22,704 bases of DNA from JBOHHR01 sp050740975 (lineage in GTDB: Bacteria; Pseudomonadota; Gammaproteobacteria; JBOHHR01). Location: the NCBI GenBank assembly GCA_050740975.1, contig JBOIEE010000275.1, positions 1 to 22,704 of the forward strand, read 5' to 3'. Made by a program: the position numbers and the translations under genes. Of this stretch, positions 8,410 through 14,633 are shown in pieces. The notes under the pieces are model-generated. The model was given only the letters and a program-made list of their open reading frames with translations. It did not search any database and was not told the DNA's origin. Positions within the stretch are counted from its first letter, which is position 1. Each line of letters opens with the position of its first letter.

Positions 8410-9645
8410 TTAGACCACCCGGATGTTGACCCGCTGTACCAGGTTGTGATGGTAGCCCGCAGGGTTCGGGATAAGCTCTTGGGCTTGGCTATCCCCGTGG
8501 CCGTTGGTGGCTTTGACCATGATCCCGTAGTTTCCGGCCCTTTGGGGCTTGAACGGATAAGACCACTGGCGCCACGAAAAACGCCCAAGATCGCGTCCTA
8601 ACACAGCCTCGCTCCAGTTTGCACCTACATCGACAGACACCTGCACCCGCGCGATCCCATACCCGCCATCCCAGGCTATACCTTGTACTGTGATGGGGCT
8701 CTCGGTTTCAAATCCTTGCCCCTCCTCGGGGTTGATAATGAGCGAGTTGACCAGGATCTCGGTGATAGGCGTGGTCGTCTCATCTTCCTGAGTGGCGAAT
8801 ACCTCGCGCAGCGCGAAGCGTCCCTTCGGGATCCGATAAGCCGTTTTCATCCAAAACCCTTGGAAAGGCTGGGAGACCACCTCGATGTCGGTGAGCTGTT
8901 TGACCCAATAGGTGGCGGTCCAGCCGGGAACGATGAGTCGTGCCGGGTAGCCGTTCCAGTGCGGCAGCGGTTCCCCGTTCATCTCCAAGGCGATGAGTGT
9001 CTTCTCGTCAGTGGCCTTCCATAGGGGCAGGCTTTTGATGAAATCCGGAGTTTTCGGCAGCAGACCCACATCCGCCCCGTTAAAGCTCACTTCGAGCGCG
9101 CTGGTCCGGAGACCGGCGCGGTTCAGGATATCCTTGAGCCTCACGCCCTTCCAGCGGGCGTTTCCCATCGCGCCATAACCCCATTGGATGCCGGGGACGT
9201 GGGGGCTAAACAAGCCGCGTCGGTTGCCGGAACACTGGCAGAGGGCGTTGATCTCCACTGGTTTGAACTCCCGGCGTAGCTCCTCCATCGAGAGCTCGAA
9301 CGGTTTTTTCACCGCTTCACCGGCGATGCGGAGCTTCCATCGCTTGGCATTCACCTGGGGTATGCGGCTCAGATGGTAGCGCACGAAGAAAAGCTCGTTA
9401 GGGGTGAAGGCGTCCGCAAAGTAACGGACGGGTGTCTCGTAGTTGGGGGGGCGGTAGGACTTCTTGATCAGCGGTTTCTTCCCCGCTAGGCCATGTAGGG
9501 AGGAAGATTCGAGCGTTCCAGCAGGAAGCACGTCGGGTCCGAGTACCGGCTCTGCGCCCCGAACGCTCGACGGCAAAACGCGCATCCCTCCGAGTGCCGC
9601 CAGACCGCCTGCCATACCTCTTACTAGATCACGGCGTTTGAGCAT
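8410..9645 (-). CDS. Tat-exported sulfite-oxidase-family molybdopterin oxidoreductase
   Basis: Periplasmic Mo-cofactor enzyme of 411 residues, similar to SorA/SoxC-type sulfite dehydrogenases that oxidise sulfite to sulfate. The N-terminus MLKRRDLVRGMAGG with a hydrophobic stretch and cleavage region near residue 30 is a twin-arginine signal. The Mo-binding domain has NALCQCSGNRRG, in which Cys138 is the expected Mo-dithiolene ligand, and PGIQWGYGAMGNARWKGVRL. HWNGYPARLIVPGWTATYWVK is the family's substrate-side signature. The C-terminal third (about 290-411) is the Ig-like dimerisation domain. GGAGG lies seven bases before the ATG. No cytochrome c partner is adjacent, so the electron acceptor is unknown and other substrates are possible. 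It converges with the EAL gene across 32 bp. Confidence 0.92.
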   Translation of the reverse strand: MLKRRDLVRGMAGGLAALGGMRVLPSSVRGAEPVLGPDVLPAGTLESSSLHGLAGKKPLIKKSYRPPNYETPVRYFADAFTPNELFFVRYHLSRIPQVNAKRWKLRIAGEAVKKPFELSMEELRREFKPVEINALCQCSGNRRGLFSPHVPGIQWGYGAMGNARWKGVRLKDILNRAGLRTSALEVSFNGADVGLLPKTPDFIKSLPLWKATDEKTLIALEMNGEPLPHWNGYPARLIVPGWTATYWVKQLTDIEVVSQPFQGFWMKTAYRIPKGRFALREVFATQEDETTTPITEILVNSLIINPEEGQGFETESPITVQGIAWDGGYGIARVQVSVDVGANWSEAVLGRDLGRFSWRQWSYPFKPQRAGNYGIMVKATNGHGDSQAQELIPNPAGYHHNLVQRVNIRVV

Positions 9646-9974
9646 GTGCGTCCTCCCCGGCTAAAACCTTTAACTGTTTCTGTGGCGGGGAATGGAATAA
9701 TGATTCATCGCGTTACGCGCGTCAACCGGGTTTCGCAAGGCGCCACTGCTGCCGACAATGCAAAACGAAAGTCCGCTGCAAGCGTCTTGCAATTCGGTCA
9801 GAACCACGCCTTAATAGGAGAGCTGCCGGCGCATCCGCTCAAAGCTGGAGGTTTCTCTTAACCTACACACTCAACTCATGAAGGCCACATCATCTCGATA
9901 CTGCGTGCGTTTAATACTGCGCTCCTGGGCGAACCACCGACGCAGGTCACGAACCGATAGGACAGAAATAAATA
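9646..9974. other. Divergent intergenic region
   Basis: About 330 bp between the divergently transcribed molybdoenzyme and LOG-family genes. It should contain both promoters, but I cannot point to a convincing -35/-10 pair or operator. Open frames here are short and have no protein-like features. Confidence 0.5.
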
Positions 9975-10790
9975 ATGGATCAGAGATCTCGCCGGGTCGC
10001 GAAAGCCTACGGTAACGAAGCATTTTTAAATAGCCAGGATGCACGACCGCTGCGCATCTTGGCGGAATACTTGGAGCCCGCGAGCCGCTTTAGCCGCTAT
10101 CGGGTGGAAGACACCATCGTTTTTATGGGATCAGCGCGGCTCGTTTCGCGAGAGCAGGCGAAGCGGGAGCTTACGGACGCCGAACGGCTCGGGGGCGATC
10201 TTGCAAAGGCCAAGGTGCGGTTGGAAATGTCGCGCTATTATGAGGCGGCACTAGACCTTGCTAAACGGCTGACGGATTGGTCCAAGGAGTTGGGCGGCGA
10301 AGAGCGGCGTTTTGTCGTTTGTACTGGGGGTGGACCCGGCATCATGCAGGCAGCGAACCACGGCGCTTCGCAGGCTAAGGGAATAAACGTCGGGTTGACC
10401 ATCTCCATTCCGGCCGAGGAGTTCGACAACCCCTATGTGACGCGCGGGTTGTCTTTTCATTTCCACTATTTTTTTATGCGCAAATTCTGGTTTGCTTACC
10501 TGGCCAAAGCTGTGATCGTCTTTCCGGGAGGTTTCGGGACCCTGGATGAACTGTTCGAGCTGCTCACATTGCTACAGACCCACAAGATGCGCAAACATCT
10601 CCCGGTGGTCCTATTCGGCAACCGATATTGGGATGAGATCATCAACTTCCACGCGCTTCGCCGTTATGGCATGATCGACTCGAAAGATTTGAGCTTGTTT
10701 TTCCGCACCGAATCGGTAGAGGAAGCCTATGCGTTTATCACCTCGGAACTGCGAAGATACGGGTTACAAGAGCATGGCGCGAGCCTATAG
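9975..10790 (+). CDS. LOG-family / TIGR00730-type Rossmann protein
   Basis: Cytosolic protein of 271 residues in the family formerly labelled lysine decarboxylase; characterised members are cytokinin riboside 5'-monophosphate phosphoribohydrolases or related nucleotide-cleaving enzymes. Visible motifs are VVCTGGGPGIMQAANHGA (about 114-131) and the signature FPGGFGTLDE (183-192), whose Arg/Glu environment forms the nucleotide site. An N-terminal extension of about 45 residues precedes the Rossmann core, as in longer bacterial members. It begins at ATG 9975 after a weak AGGACAG. It stands alone between intergenic regions. The actual substrate is not deducible. Confidence 0.9.
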   Translation: MDQRSRRVAKAYGNEAFLNSQDARPLRILAEYLEPASRFSRYRVEDTIVFMGSARLVSREQAKRELTDAERLGGDLAKAKVRLEMSRYYEAALDLAKRLTDWSKELGGEERRFVVCTGGGPGIMQAANHGASQAKGINVGLTISIPAEEFDNPYVTRGLSFHFHYFFMRKFWFAYLAKAVIVFPGGFGTLDELFELLTLLQTHKMRKHLPVVLFGNRYWDEIINFHALRRYGMIDSKDLSLFFRTESVEEAYAFITSELRRYGLQEHGASL

Positions 10791-10795
10791 ATTCG

Positions 10796-10837
10796 GTGCC
10801 CAGTAGCGGGCACGAATGGGTCTTGCCGGCGGCAAGA
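10796..10837 (+). terminator. Two tandem hairpins after the LOG-family gene
   Basis: GTGCCC/GGGCAC (10796-10813, six-base loop) is followed by TCTTGCC/GGCAAGA (10821-10837, three-base loop). They start six bases after the stop codon. No T tract follows, so they may slow or protect the transcript end rather than act as a classical intrinsic terminator. Confidence 0.45.
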
Positions 10838-10914
10838 AGTGGTTCTTCCGATAAAAATCGGCTAAAGAATTCGCAACATCCTACGCTATATAAAATGGGA
10901 ACGCGGGATGCGAG

Positions 10915-11202
10915 ATGGCTGGTAAAGGCATAACTCCCACCGGGAGGGACGTTGGCAGGATGTTCGGCAGGCAGCGGGCCGATACAGGTTCATGCGCCGA
11001 CAAAGTACCGCAGATATCAAAGCGAAAATTAAACCCTCGACAGGAACGTGAAAAAGTAATGGCCGTAGATAAGGAGCGAGTCGAGGCGATCCGCCGAGCA
11101 ATTGCCGAGGGACGCTTTGAAATCAACCCCGAACGGATCGCCAGGGCGCTGATCGAATTCGAAACTGAACTATTCGACGATAAGGGCAAAAAAAAGGTTT
11201 AG
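10915..11202 (+). CDS. flgM: FlgM-like anti-sigma-28 factor
   Basis: Small protein of 95 residues. The C-terminal half reads VDKERVEAIRRAIAEGRFEI, then NPERIARALIEFETELF, the FlgM pattern that binds and inhibits sigma-28 (FliA) until the flagellar hook is complete. The N-terminal half is polar and low in motifs, as in FlgM proteins, which are largely disordered. Length matches the family. It lies apart from any flagellar gene in this window, so it is an orphan copy or the edge of a dispersed regulon. The start is uncertain: there is no clear ribosome binding site at 10915, and an in-frame ATG also precedes AVDKERV. It ends in a lysine-rich tail made by an A8 run. Confidence 0.8.
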   Translation: MAGKGITPTGRDVGRMFGRQRADTGSCADKVPQISKRKLNPRQEREKVMAVDKERVEAIRRAIAEGRFEINPERIARALIEFETELFDDKGKKKV

Positions 11203-11229
11203 GCTCTGAAAAACGTATTCCTTTTTTTT
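11188..11229. terminator. A/T-rich inverted repeat between convergent genes
   Basis: AAAAAAAAGG (11188-11197) can pair with CCTTTTTTTT (11220-11229), and an 11-T run spans 11222-11232. It sits between the stops of the convergent flgM-like and glycosyltransferase genes. The stem is weak and the loop long (22 nt), so bidirectional termination is a guess. Confidence 0.4.
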
Positions 11230-11240
11230 TTTGAGCTTCC

Positions 11241-11879
11241 TCAAACAGGCGGCCTGAGCCCCAAACGGCGCCTGTTCAGCCATCTAGAAAGGTCCTGCGG
11301 TCGATCCAGATCCCAACGCAGTGGCAACTCCGCCCACAGTACGCCGAGACGACCTAAACGCAAGCGCGTCGTTTTCAGGACCTCCGATCCTCCCCAAGCC
11401 ATGTTGCGAAATAACTCAGGGAGGGGGCGCCGAAGCCCGATGAGGAAATACCCACCATCCTCGCAGGGACCAAGCACCGCCGCATACGGGCCGTTGAGCC
11501 ATTGTCCCGCTTGCTTCAGATCACGAACGCAAAGCTCCGGGCAATCGGTTCCGATAATAACAGCGCGACGGTGCCGTTTCAGGGCATCACGCACAGCGTG
11601 GACAATGCGGGCACCGAGGTTCTGCCCGTACTGGGTTTTCAGCCCAACGCCAAAGCGCCTTTGGCAGAGACGAAAAAACGTGTGTTGCGCTAGCGGCTGG
11701 CACCATAGTTCGATGGCATCGAATCCCGAGCGCTGGGCGGTGCGCAGTGTGTGAAGCACCATCGCGGCATGCAGTGCCGCCGCTTTGCCGGGGCCAGTGA
11801 CGGGGATCAAGCGGGTCTTGACGCGGCCTGCGATCGGCGCTTTGGCGAATACTAGCAGGACACTGCCTCGCCTAATCAT
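11241..11879 (-). CDS. TIGR04282-family glycosyltransferase (DUF2064)
   Basis: Cytosolic GT-A-fold protein of 212 residues from the family annotated as arsenosugar biosynthesis glycosyltransferase or CofC-like. Motifs are LLVFAKAPIAGRVKTRL (9-25), a nucleotide-sugar binding loop, IIGTDCPEL, and LGPCEDGGYFLIGL. Length fits the family. The start ATG lies inside the 3' end of the upstream GT2 gene: that gene's TAT-GAT-TAG overlaps ATG-ATT by eight bases, so translation is probably coupled. The two families are commonly neighbours, supporting a joint role, but the sugar and acceptor have not been shown here. No arsenic genes (arsM, arsC) are visible in the window. Confidence 0.88.
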   Translation of the reverse strand: MIRRGSVLLVFAKAPIAGRVKTRLIPVTGPGKAAALHAAMVLHTLRTAQRSGFDAIELWCQPLAQHTFFRLCQRRFGVGLKTQYGQNLGARIVHAVRDALKRHRRAVIIGTDCPELCVRDLKQAGQWLNGPYAAVLGPCEDGGYFLIGLRRPLPELFRNMAWGGSEVLKTTRLRLGRLGVLWAELPLRWDLDRPQDLSRWLNRRRLGLRPPV

Positions 11880-12549
11880 AATGACGAGCGAGCAAGCTCG
11901 GATTCACCCCTAAGGCAAACGCGAGTCGCAGTACCCACATCCGGAGGATGGTGCGCATGATCCCGTTTTCTTCCCACCGCCGGCTGGATGTGACGACGCG
12001 TTCCTTCAAGCAGAGAGGACGGCTTAAGCGTTTAAGCCGCCGACTGATGATGATATCTTCCATCAGAGGCACTTCGGCAAACCCGCCAACCGCTTCGAAC
12101 GCTATGCGGTGCACGAATAGGGCCTGATCGCCAGTAGCGATCCCGGTCCAGCGCGATCGCAAATTGCTCAGTGTTTCCACCACGCGCAGCAGCCGTATTC
12201 CGCCGGAAAGCCGGATGTCAAACCGGCCCCACACGAGCCCCGTCTCACGCAGCCCGACTATAACGTGATCGAGCGCCCCTTGAGGCGGGCGGGTATCGGC
12301 GTGCAAGAACAAGAATATGTCCCCACAAGCGGCCGCGGCGCCGGCGTTCATCTGCTTTGCGCGCCCTCTTTCGCTGCTCACGAGCCGGTCGATATGTCCC
12401 CGGACGATACCGGCGGTTTGATCGCTGCTTCGCCCATCAGCCAATATGACTTCATGTCCTTGGGCTCTAATGGGAGCGAGCACCCTCAGGGTCGCAGCGA
12501 TGCTATCGGCCTCATTATAGGCTGGGATGATTACGGATACCCGGGACAC
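11872..12549 (-). CDS. TIGR04283-family glycosyltransferase 2
   Basis: Family 2 glycosyltransferase of 225 residues, first gene of a two-gene minus-strand operon. It opens SVIIPAYNEADSIAATL, the GT2 nucleotide-binding strand, followed by ILADGRSSDQT, SSERGRAKQMNAGA and FLFLHADTRPP, where the family's His-Ala-Asp-Thr replaces the classical DxD. Further on come GIATGDQALFVHR and PLMEDIIISRRLKRL, the family's acceptor-side ED motif. The C-terminus may be membrane-proximal. It overlaps the TIGR04282 gene by eight bases. Family recognition is solid; the biochemical role (often labelled arsenosugar biosynthesis) is by association only. Confidence 0.9.
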   Translation of the reverse strand: MSRVSVIIPAYNEADSIAATLRVLAPIRAQGHEVILADGRSSDQTAGIVRGHIDRLVSSERGRAKQMNAGAAAACGDIFLFLHADTRPPQGALDHVIVGLRETGLVWGRFDIRLSGGIRLLRVVETLSNLRSRWTGIATGDQALFVHRIAFEAVGGFAEVPLMEDIIISRRLKRLSRPLCLKERVVTSSRRWEENGIMRTILRMWVLRLAFALGVNPSLLARHYD

Positions 12550-12627
12550 TGCAATGACCGAATAGAAGGGCTTGCCCCATCATACCCCATCGTACCTGAG
12601 ACCTAGCAGTGATCTACCCGCGCACGT

Positions 12628-12633
12628 TACAAT
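12628..12633 (+). promoter_or_regulatory. Probable -10 element of the tRNA-Ala gene
   Basis: TACAAT (five of six consensus bases) ends 13 nt before the mature tRNA 5' end, a normal distance. No good -35 is visible 16-18 bp upstream. Confidence 0.45.
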
Positions 12634-12646
12634 CAAGCAGATTCGT

Positions 12647-12722
<76 letters not shown>

Positions 12723-12780
12723 CGTATATTCAAGCACTTAACGCGATCTCTTCTTGCCTTCCTCAGCCGTGACCCAACTC

Positions 12781-12798
12781 AAAGACAGCCCAAAGACA
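12781..12798 (+). promoter_or_regulatory. Candidate integrase arm-type site (left)
   Basis: AAAGACAGCCCAAAGACA: two AAAGACA units 11 bp apart, one helical turn. A near copy (17 of 18 bases) in the same orientation is at 22121-22138 near the other end. The position, 58 bp inside attL, suits arm sites of a tyrosine integrase. Confidence 0.6.
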
Positions 12799-12806
12799 TT
12801 CACAGT

Positions 12807-13100
12807 ATGAGTTTGCTGAACCACACCACCACCATCCCCCTTGCCCGCACCCTGGCCGAGATCGCAAAGGCGATCCCGGTGCCGGTCACCTTCGAGCGCG
12901 AGCACGGCCGGATAGTCGCGCTCTCGTTCCGCTACGCCGGCGAGCTTTACCGCCTCAGCCCGAACGTAGAGGGCGCCTGGAAGCTTTTGAACCAGGCGAA
13001 GGGGTGTTTTACCGTAGGGGTCAACGGACATTCGAGCACTCAGAGCGTTGTGCTTGGCGGTGTGTGCTTTCTTGGGTCAAGGCAGAGCTCGCCTTGGTGA
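12807..13100 (+). CDS. Hypothetical small protein of the element
   Basis: Open frame of 97 residues from ATG 12807. The first 65 or so residues (TIPLARTLAEIAKAIPVPVT, then FEREHGRIVALSFRYAGELY and RLSPNVEGAWKLL) look like a compact alpha/beta protein; I do not recognise the family. The last 30 residues are less protein-like, and a second frame (13004-13219) opens over the same bases, so the gene may be frameshifted near 13000. No strong ribosome binding site. It is the first plus-strand gene inside the element, beside the candidate integrase arm site. Confidence 0.5.
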   Translation: MSLLNHTTTIPLARTLAEIAKAIPVPVTFEREHGRIVALSFRYAGELYRLSPNVEGAWKLLNQAKGCFTVGVNGHSSTQSVVLGGVCFLGSRQSSPW

Positions 13101-13219
13101 GTATGGACATGGCCGCCCCGAGGCCTCGGCCAGGGTTTCGAAAGGGCTTCTCCGCGATTGAGAGCTTAGTGACTGTTCAGAAGCGGGCGCAACTGGAGTG
13201 GGGGGAGCGCCTGGAGTAA
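13004..13219 (+). CDS. Possible hypothetical small protein or shifted continuation of the preceding gene
   Basis: Open frame of 71 residues overlapping the end of the previous frame by 97 bases. The region TFEHSERCAWRCVLSW, then KAELALVSMDMAAP, has a reasonable coding look and ends GERLE before a TAA. It may be a separate gene or the natural continuation of the 12807 frame after a shift. No motif I recognise and no clear start signal. Confidence 0.25.
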   Translation: MFYRRGQRTFEHSERCAWRCVLSWVKAELALVSMDMAAPRPRPGFRKGFSAIESLVTVQKRAQLEWGERLE

Positions 13220-13286
13220 TCGCAGGGACATGTGTCACTGGGTACCAGGTTTAAGGGAAGGGGAGAACACAAAGAGGAAAAGGAAG

Positions 13287-13541
13287 ATGGACAACAAAAC
13301 CGAAACCACGCGGGTAGACCGTAAGACCGCGAGCGAAATTAACCCCGCTATCAGCGATGAAGGCCCTTGGGGCACGTGCCAAAACGTGTCGCTCGCCATG
13401 AGAGCGATAGGCAACGAAGTGGCACTCGACGCCATAAACAACGCATCTGTGTTCAGCCTGCTTCAGGAGATGCTCGCCGCCGCGCTCACGTTCGAAATTT
13501 ATCAAGACCTAGAGGCCAAGCGGAGCGAACATACACCATGA
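13287..13541 (+). CDS. Hypothetical small protein
   Basis: 84 residues from ATG 13287, preceded by a purine-rich AGAGGAAAAGGAAG that serves as ribosome binding site; a longer frame from 13230 lacks one. The N-terminal half is polar (KTETTRVDRKTASEINPAIS) and the C-terminal half looks alpha-helical (SLAMRAIGNEVALDAINNAS, then VFSLLQEMLAAALTFEIYQD). Family not recognised. Its TGA overlaps the next start codon (ATGA), indicating a coupled two-gene unit. Small early or regulatory genes in this position are common in satellites, but no function is assigned. Confidence 0.7.
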   Translation: MDNKTETTRVDRKTASEINPAISDEGPWGTCQNVSLAMRAIGNEVALDAINNASVFSLLQEMLAAALTFEIYQDLEAKRSEHTP

Positions 13542-13777
13542 ACACCACAACCGAAGAACAAAAGGGCACTTTTCCGAACACCCAGGACGAAGTCGAAGCG
13601 CACCTAGCCAAGGCAAGCGGCATCGTGCGCGTTATCAGTCTCGGGATGCTGGACAACTACGACAAGTCCGGTAAAGGATTCGACGAGACGCTGGTGCTGG
13701 ATATCAAGACCGCGCTCTGGTCCGCCTACGATCACATCGACGATGCGAGGAAGCTTCTTAACATGGATAACGATTAA
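13538..13777 (+). CDS. Hypothetical small helical protein
   Basis: 79 residues starting at the ATG of an ATGA overlap with the preceding gene. Sequence features are EEQKGTFPNTQDEVEAHLAK, a central VISLGMLDNYDKSGKGFDE and LVLDIKTALWSAYDHIDDAR then KLLNMDND. It is acidic, helical and cytosolic, with no signal peptide or membrane segment. Small helical proteins of this look are common in phage and island accessory regions; I do not recognise a family. It is the last gene of the plus-strand cassette before the 40-bp palindrome. Confidence 0.7.
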   Translation: MNTTTEEQKGTFPNTQDEVEAHLAKASGIVRVISLGMLDNYDKSGKGFDETLVLDIKTALWSAYDHIDDARKLLNMDND

Positions 13778-13805
13778 CCCCAATGCCGGGTGGGCTGTCG
13801 GCCGT

Positions 13806-13985
13806 CTTTCCCAGCTTCCAAACGTTGTAAAGGGGGGGATCGAAGTCAACTAGGTGCGAAGTGGCGGGTTTGTTCAAATTTGGCAGATCTGCCATTTGTG
13901 AACAAACATTGTTGACCTCGGCCTTGGATACCCCCACCGCCTCCGCGATCTCTTGCTGCGTGCGGCAGGCATACACTATCGCCCC
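13806..13985 (-). pseudogene. Fragment of a phage-type DNA methyltransferase linker (wHTH and FDPPLYNVW motif)
   Basis: Read on the minus strand: YACRTQQEIAEAVGVSKAEV, a helix-turn-helix typical of ParB-plus-methyltransferase proteins, then SHLVDFDPPLYNVWKL. The FDPP-YN-W segment matches the start of the methyltransferase part in site-specific adenine or cytosine-N4 methylases of phages. After WKLGKT similarity stops and a stop codon follows at 13758. The upstream part (13986-14120) reads less well and is antisense to a plus-strand Cys-rich gene. No catalytic domain is present, so it is a relic. It may be a displaced piece of the gene now broken at 17821-18470 or of a different methylase. Confidence 0.5.
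13868..13907. repeat. 40-bp imperfect palindrome
   Basis: The central TGGCAGATCTGCCA (13881-13894) is a perfect 14-bp palindrome. Outer arms GTTTGTTCA (13868-13876) and TGAACAAAC (13899-13907) match perfectly around the same centre, and only the four-base steps between fail to pair. It lies between the plus-strand cassette and the Cys-rich gene, inside the methyltransferase relic. Its two-fold symmetry suits a dimeric repressor operator, but no regulator is assigned. Confidence 0.75.
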
Positions 13986-14234
13986 ATGGATTGCCGCCGT
14001 CCCGCATGTACCACATGCGCGCTCAACCGCAGGATTGCGGAAATTCGCTTGCAAAGGCATGTGAAGCGGATCGAGGGCCGCTTGCGCGAGCTTGCCGGCT
14101 GCTACCCAATGGAACTGCACCGCGAAAGCGTCCAGGGCTTAACCAGCGAGCTTGAGGCGCTACGCCTGAAACTTACCCTACCCAACCAAACCCTTGCCTC
14201 ACCCCTGATCTCGCGTCCTGCGCGACTATGGTAA
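13986..14234 (+). CDS. Hypothetical Cys-rich coiled-coil protein
   Basis: 82 residues from ATG 13986. It begins MDCRRPACTTC, three Cys suggesting a metal site, then NRRIAEIRLQRHVKRIEGRL, a helical segment, and HRESVQGLTSELEALRLKLT, a second helical segment. The plan (Cys cluster, RRxAE helix, HxExV helix) mirrors the minus-strand protein at 14226-14525, which argues it is real and paralogous. The two genes are convergent and overlap by nine bases. The ribosome binding site is poor. Part of it is antisense to the methyltransferase relic. Function unknown. Confidence 0.5.
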   Translation: MDCRRPACTTCALNRRIAEIRLQRHVKRIEGRLRELAGCYPMELHRESVQGLTSELEALRLKLTLPNQTLASPLISRPARLW

Positions 14235-14525
14235 GCCGGAATCGTCCAAGAGCACCCGGAACCGGGCCTTTAGTAGGTCAAGCTCGGCCTGCACGGCCGC
14301 GACGCGCTCCGCGTGTGTGCGGCCTTCGATCATGTCCGTGAGTGCGTCGCGGGGGTTTATGCGCATGGAAGACAACGAGGTTTCTAGACTCTCCAGACGC
14401 CGGTTGACGCGTCTTATCTCGAACTCTGCAGCCCGCCTACAGCCCGTGGAACAGTATTCCGACGGCCGGCCGGCCTTATTAACCGGCAGGGACAGGCCGC
14501 AGCTTTTGCAGACTTTCTCCACCAT
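14226..14525 (-). CDS. Zinc-finger-like coiled-coil protein
   Basis: 99 residues from ATG 14525, chosen because AGGA lies ten bases upstream; a GTG at 14603 would add 26 residues. The N-terminus VCKSCGLSLPVNKAGRPSEY, then CSTGCRRAAEFEIRR, has a C-x2-C...C-x3-C arrangement typical of small treble-clef or ribbon zinc sites. Two helical segments follow (VNRRLESLETSL and HAERVAAVQAELDLLKARF). Similar small zinc-binding proteins occur in phages and islands, often as DNA-binding accessories. It is the last minus-strand gene of the element and converges with a similar plus-strand gene. Confidence 0.7.
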   Translation of the reverse strand: MVEKVCKSCGLSLPVNKAGRPSEYCSTGCRRAAEFEIRRVNRRLESLETSLSSMRINPRDALTDMIEGRTHAERVAAVQAELDLLKARFRVLLDDSGLP

Positions 14526-14633
14526 ACCCTGTTTTCCTAATTTCGCGACGAAAAAATTAACACGGCGCGCCGCTCCCGGGGTCGACGCGCCACGTTTTTG
14601 CACCCCCTATCCCCCTAGGCCCCACCGTCCTCT

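Noticed and set aside
11401..11754. Plus-strand 117-residue frame
   Set aside because: Antisense to the TIGR04282 glycosyltransferase; no motif of its own.
11241..12549. Arsenic resistance or arsenosugar operon
   Set aside because: Only the two glycosyltransferases of families named for that pathway are present; no arsM, arsC or ars regulator is visible here.
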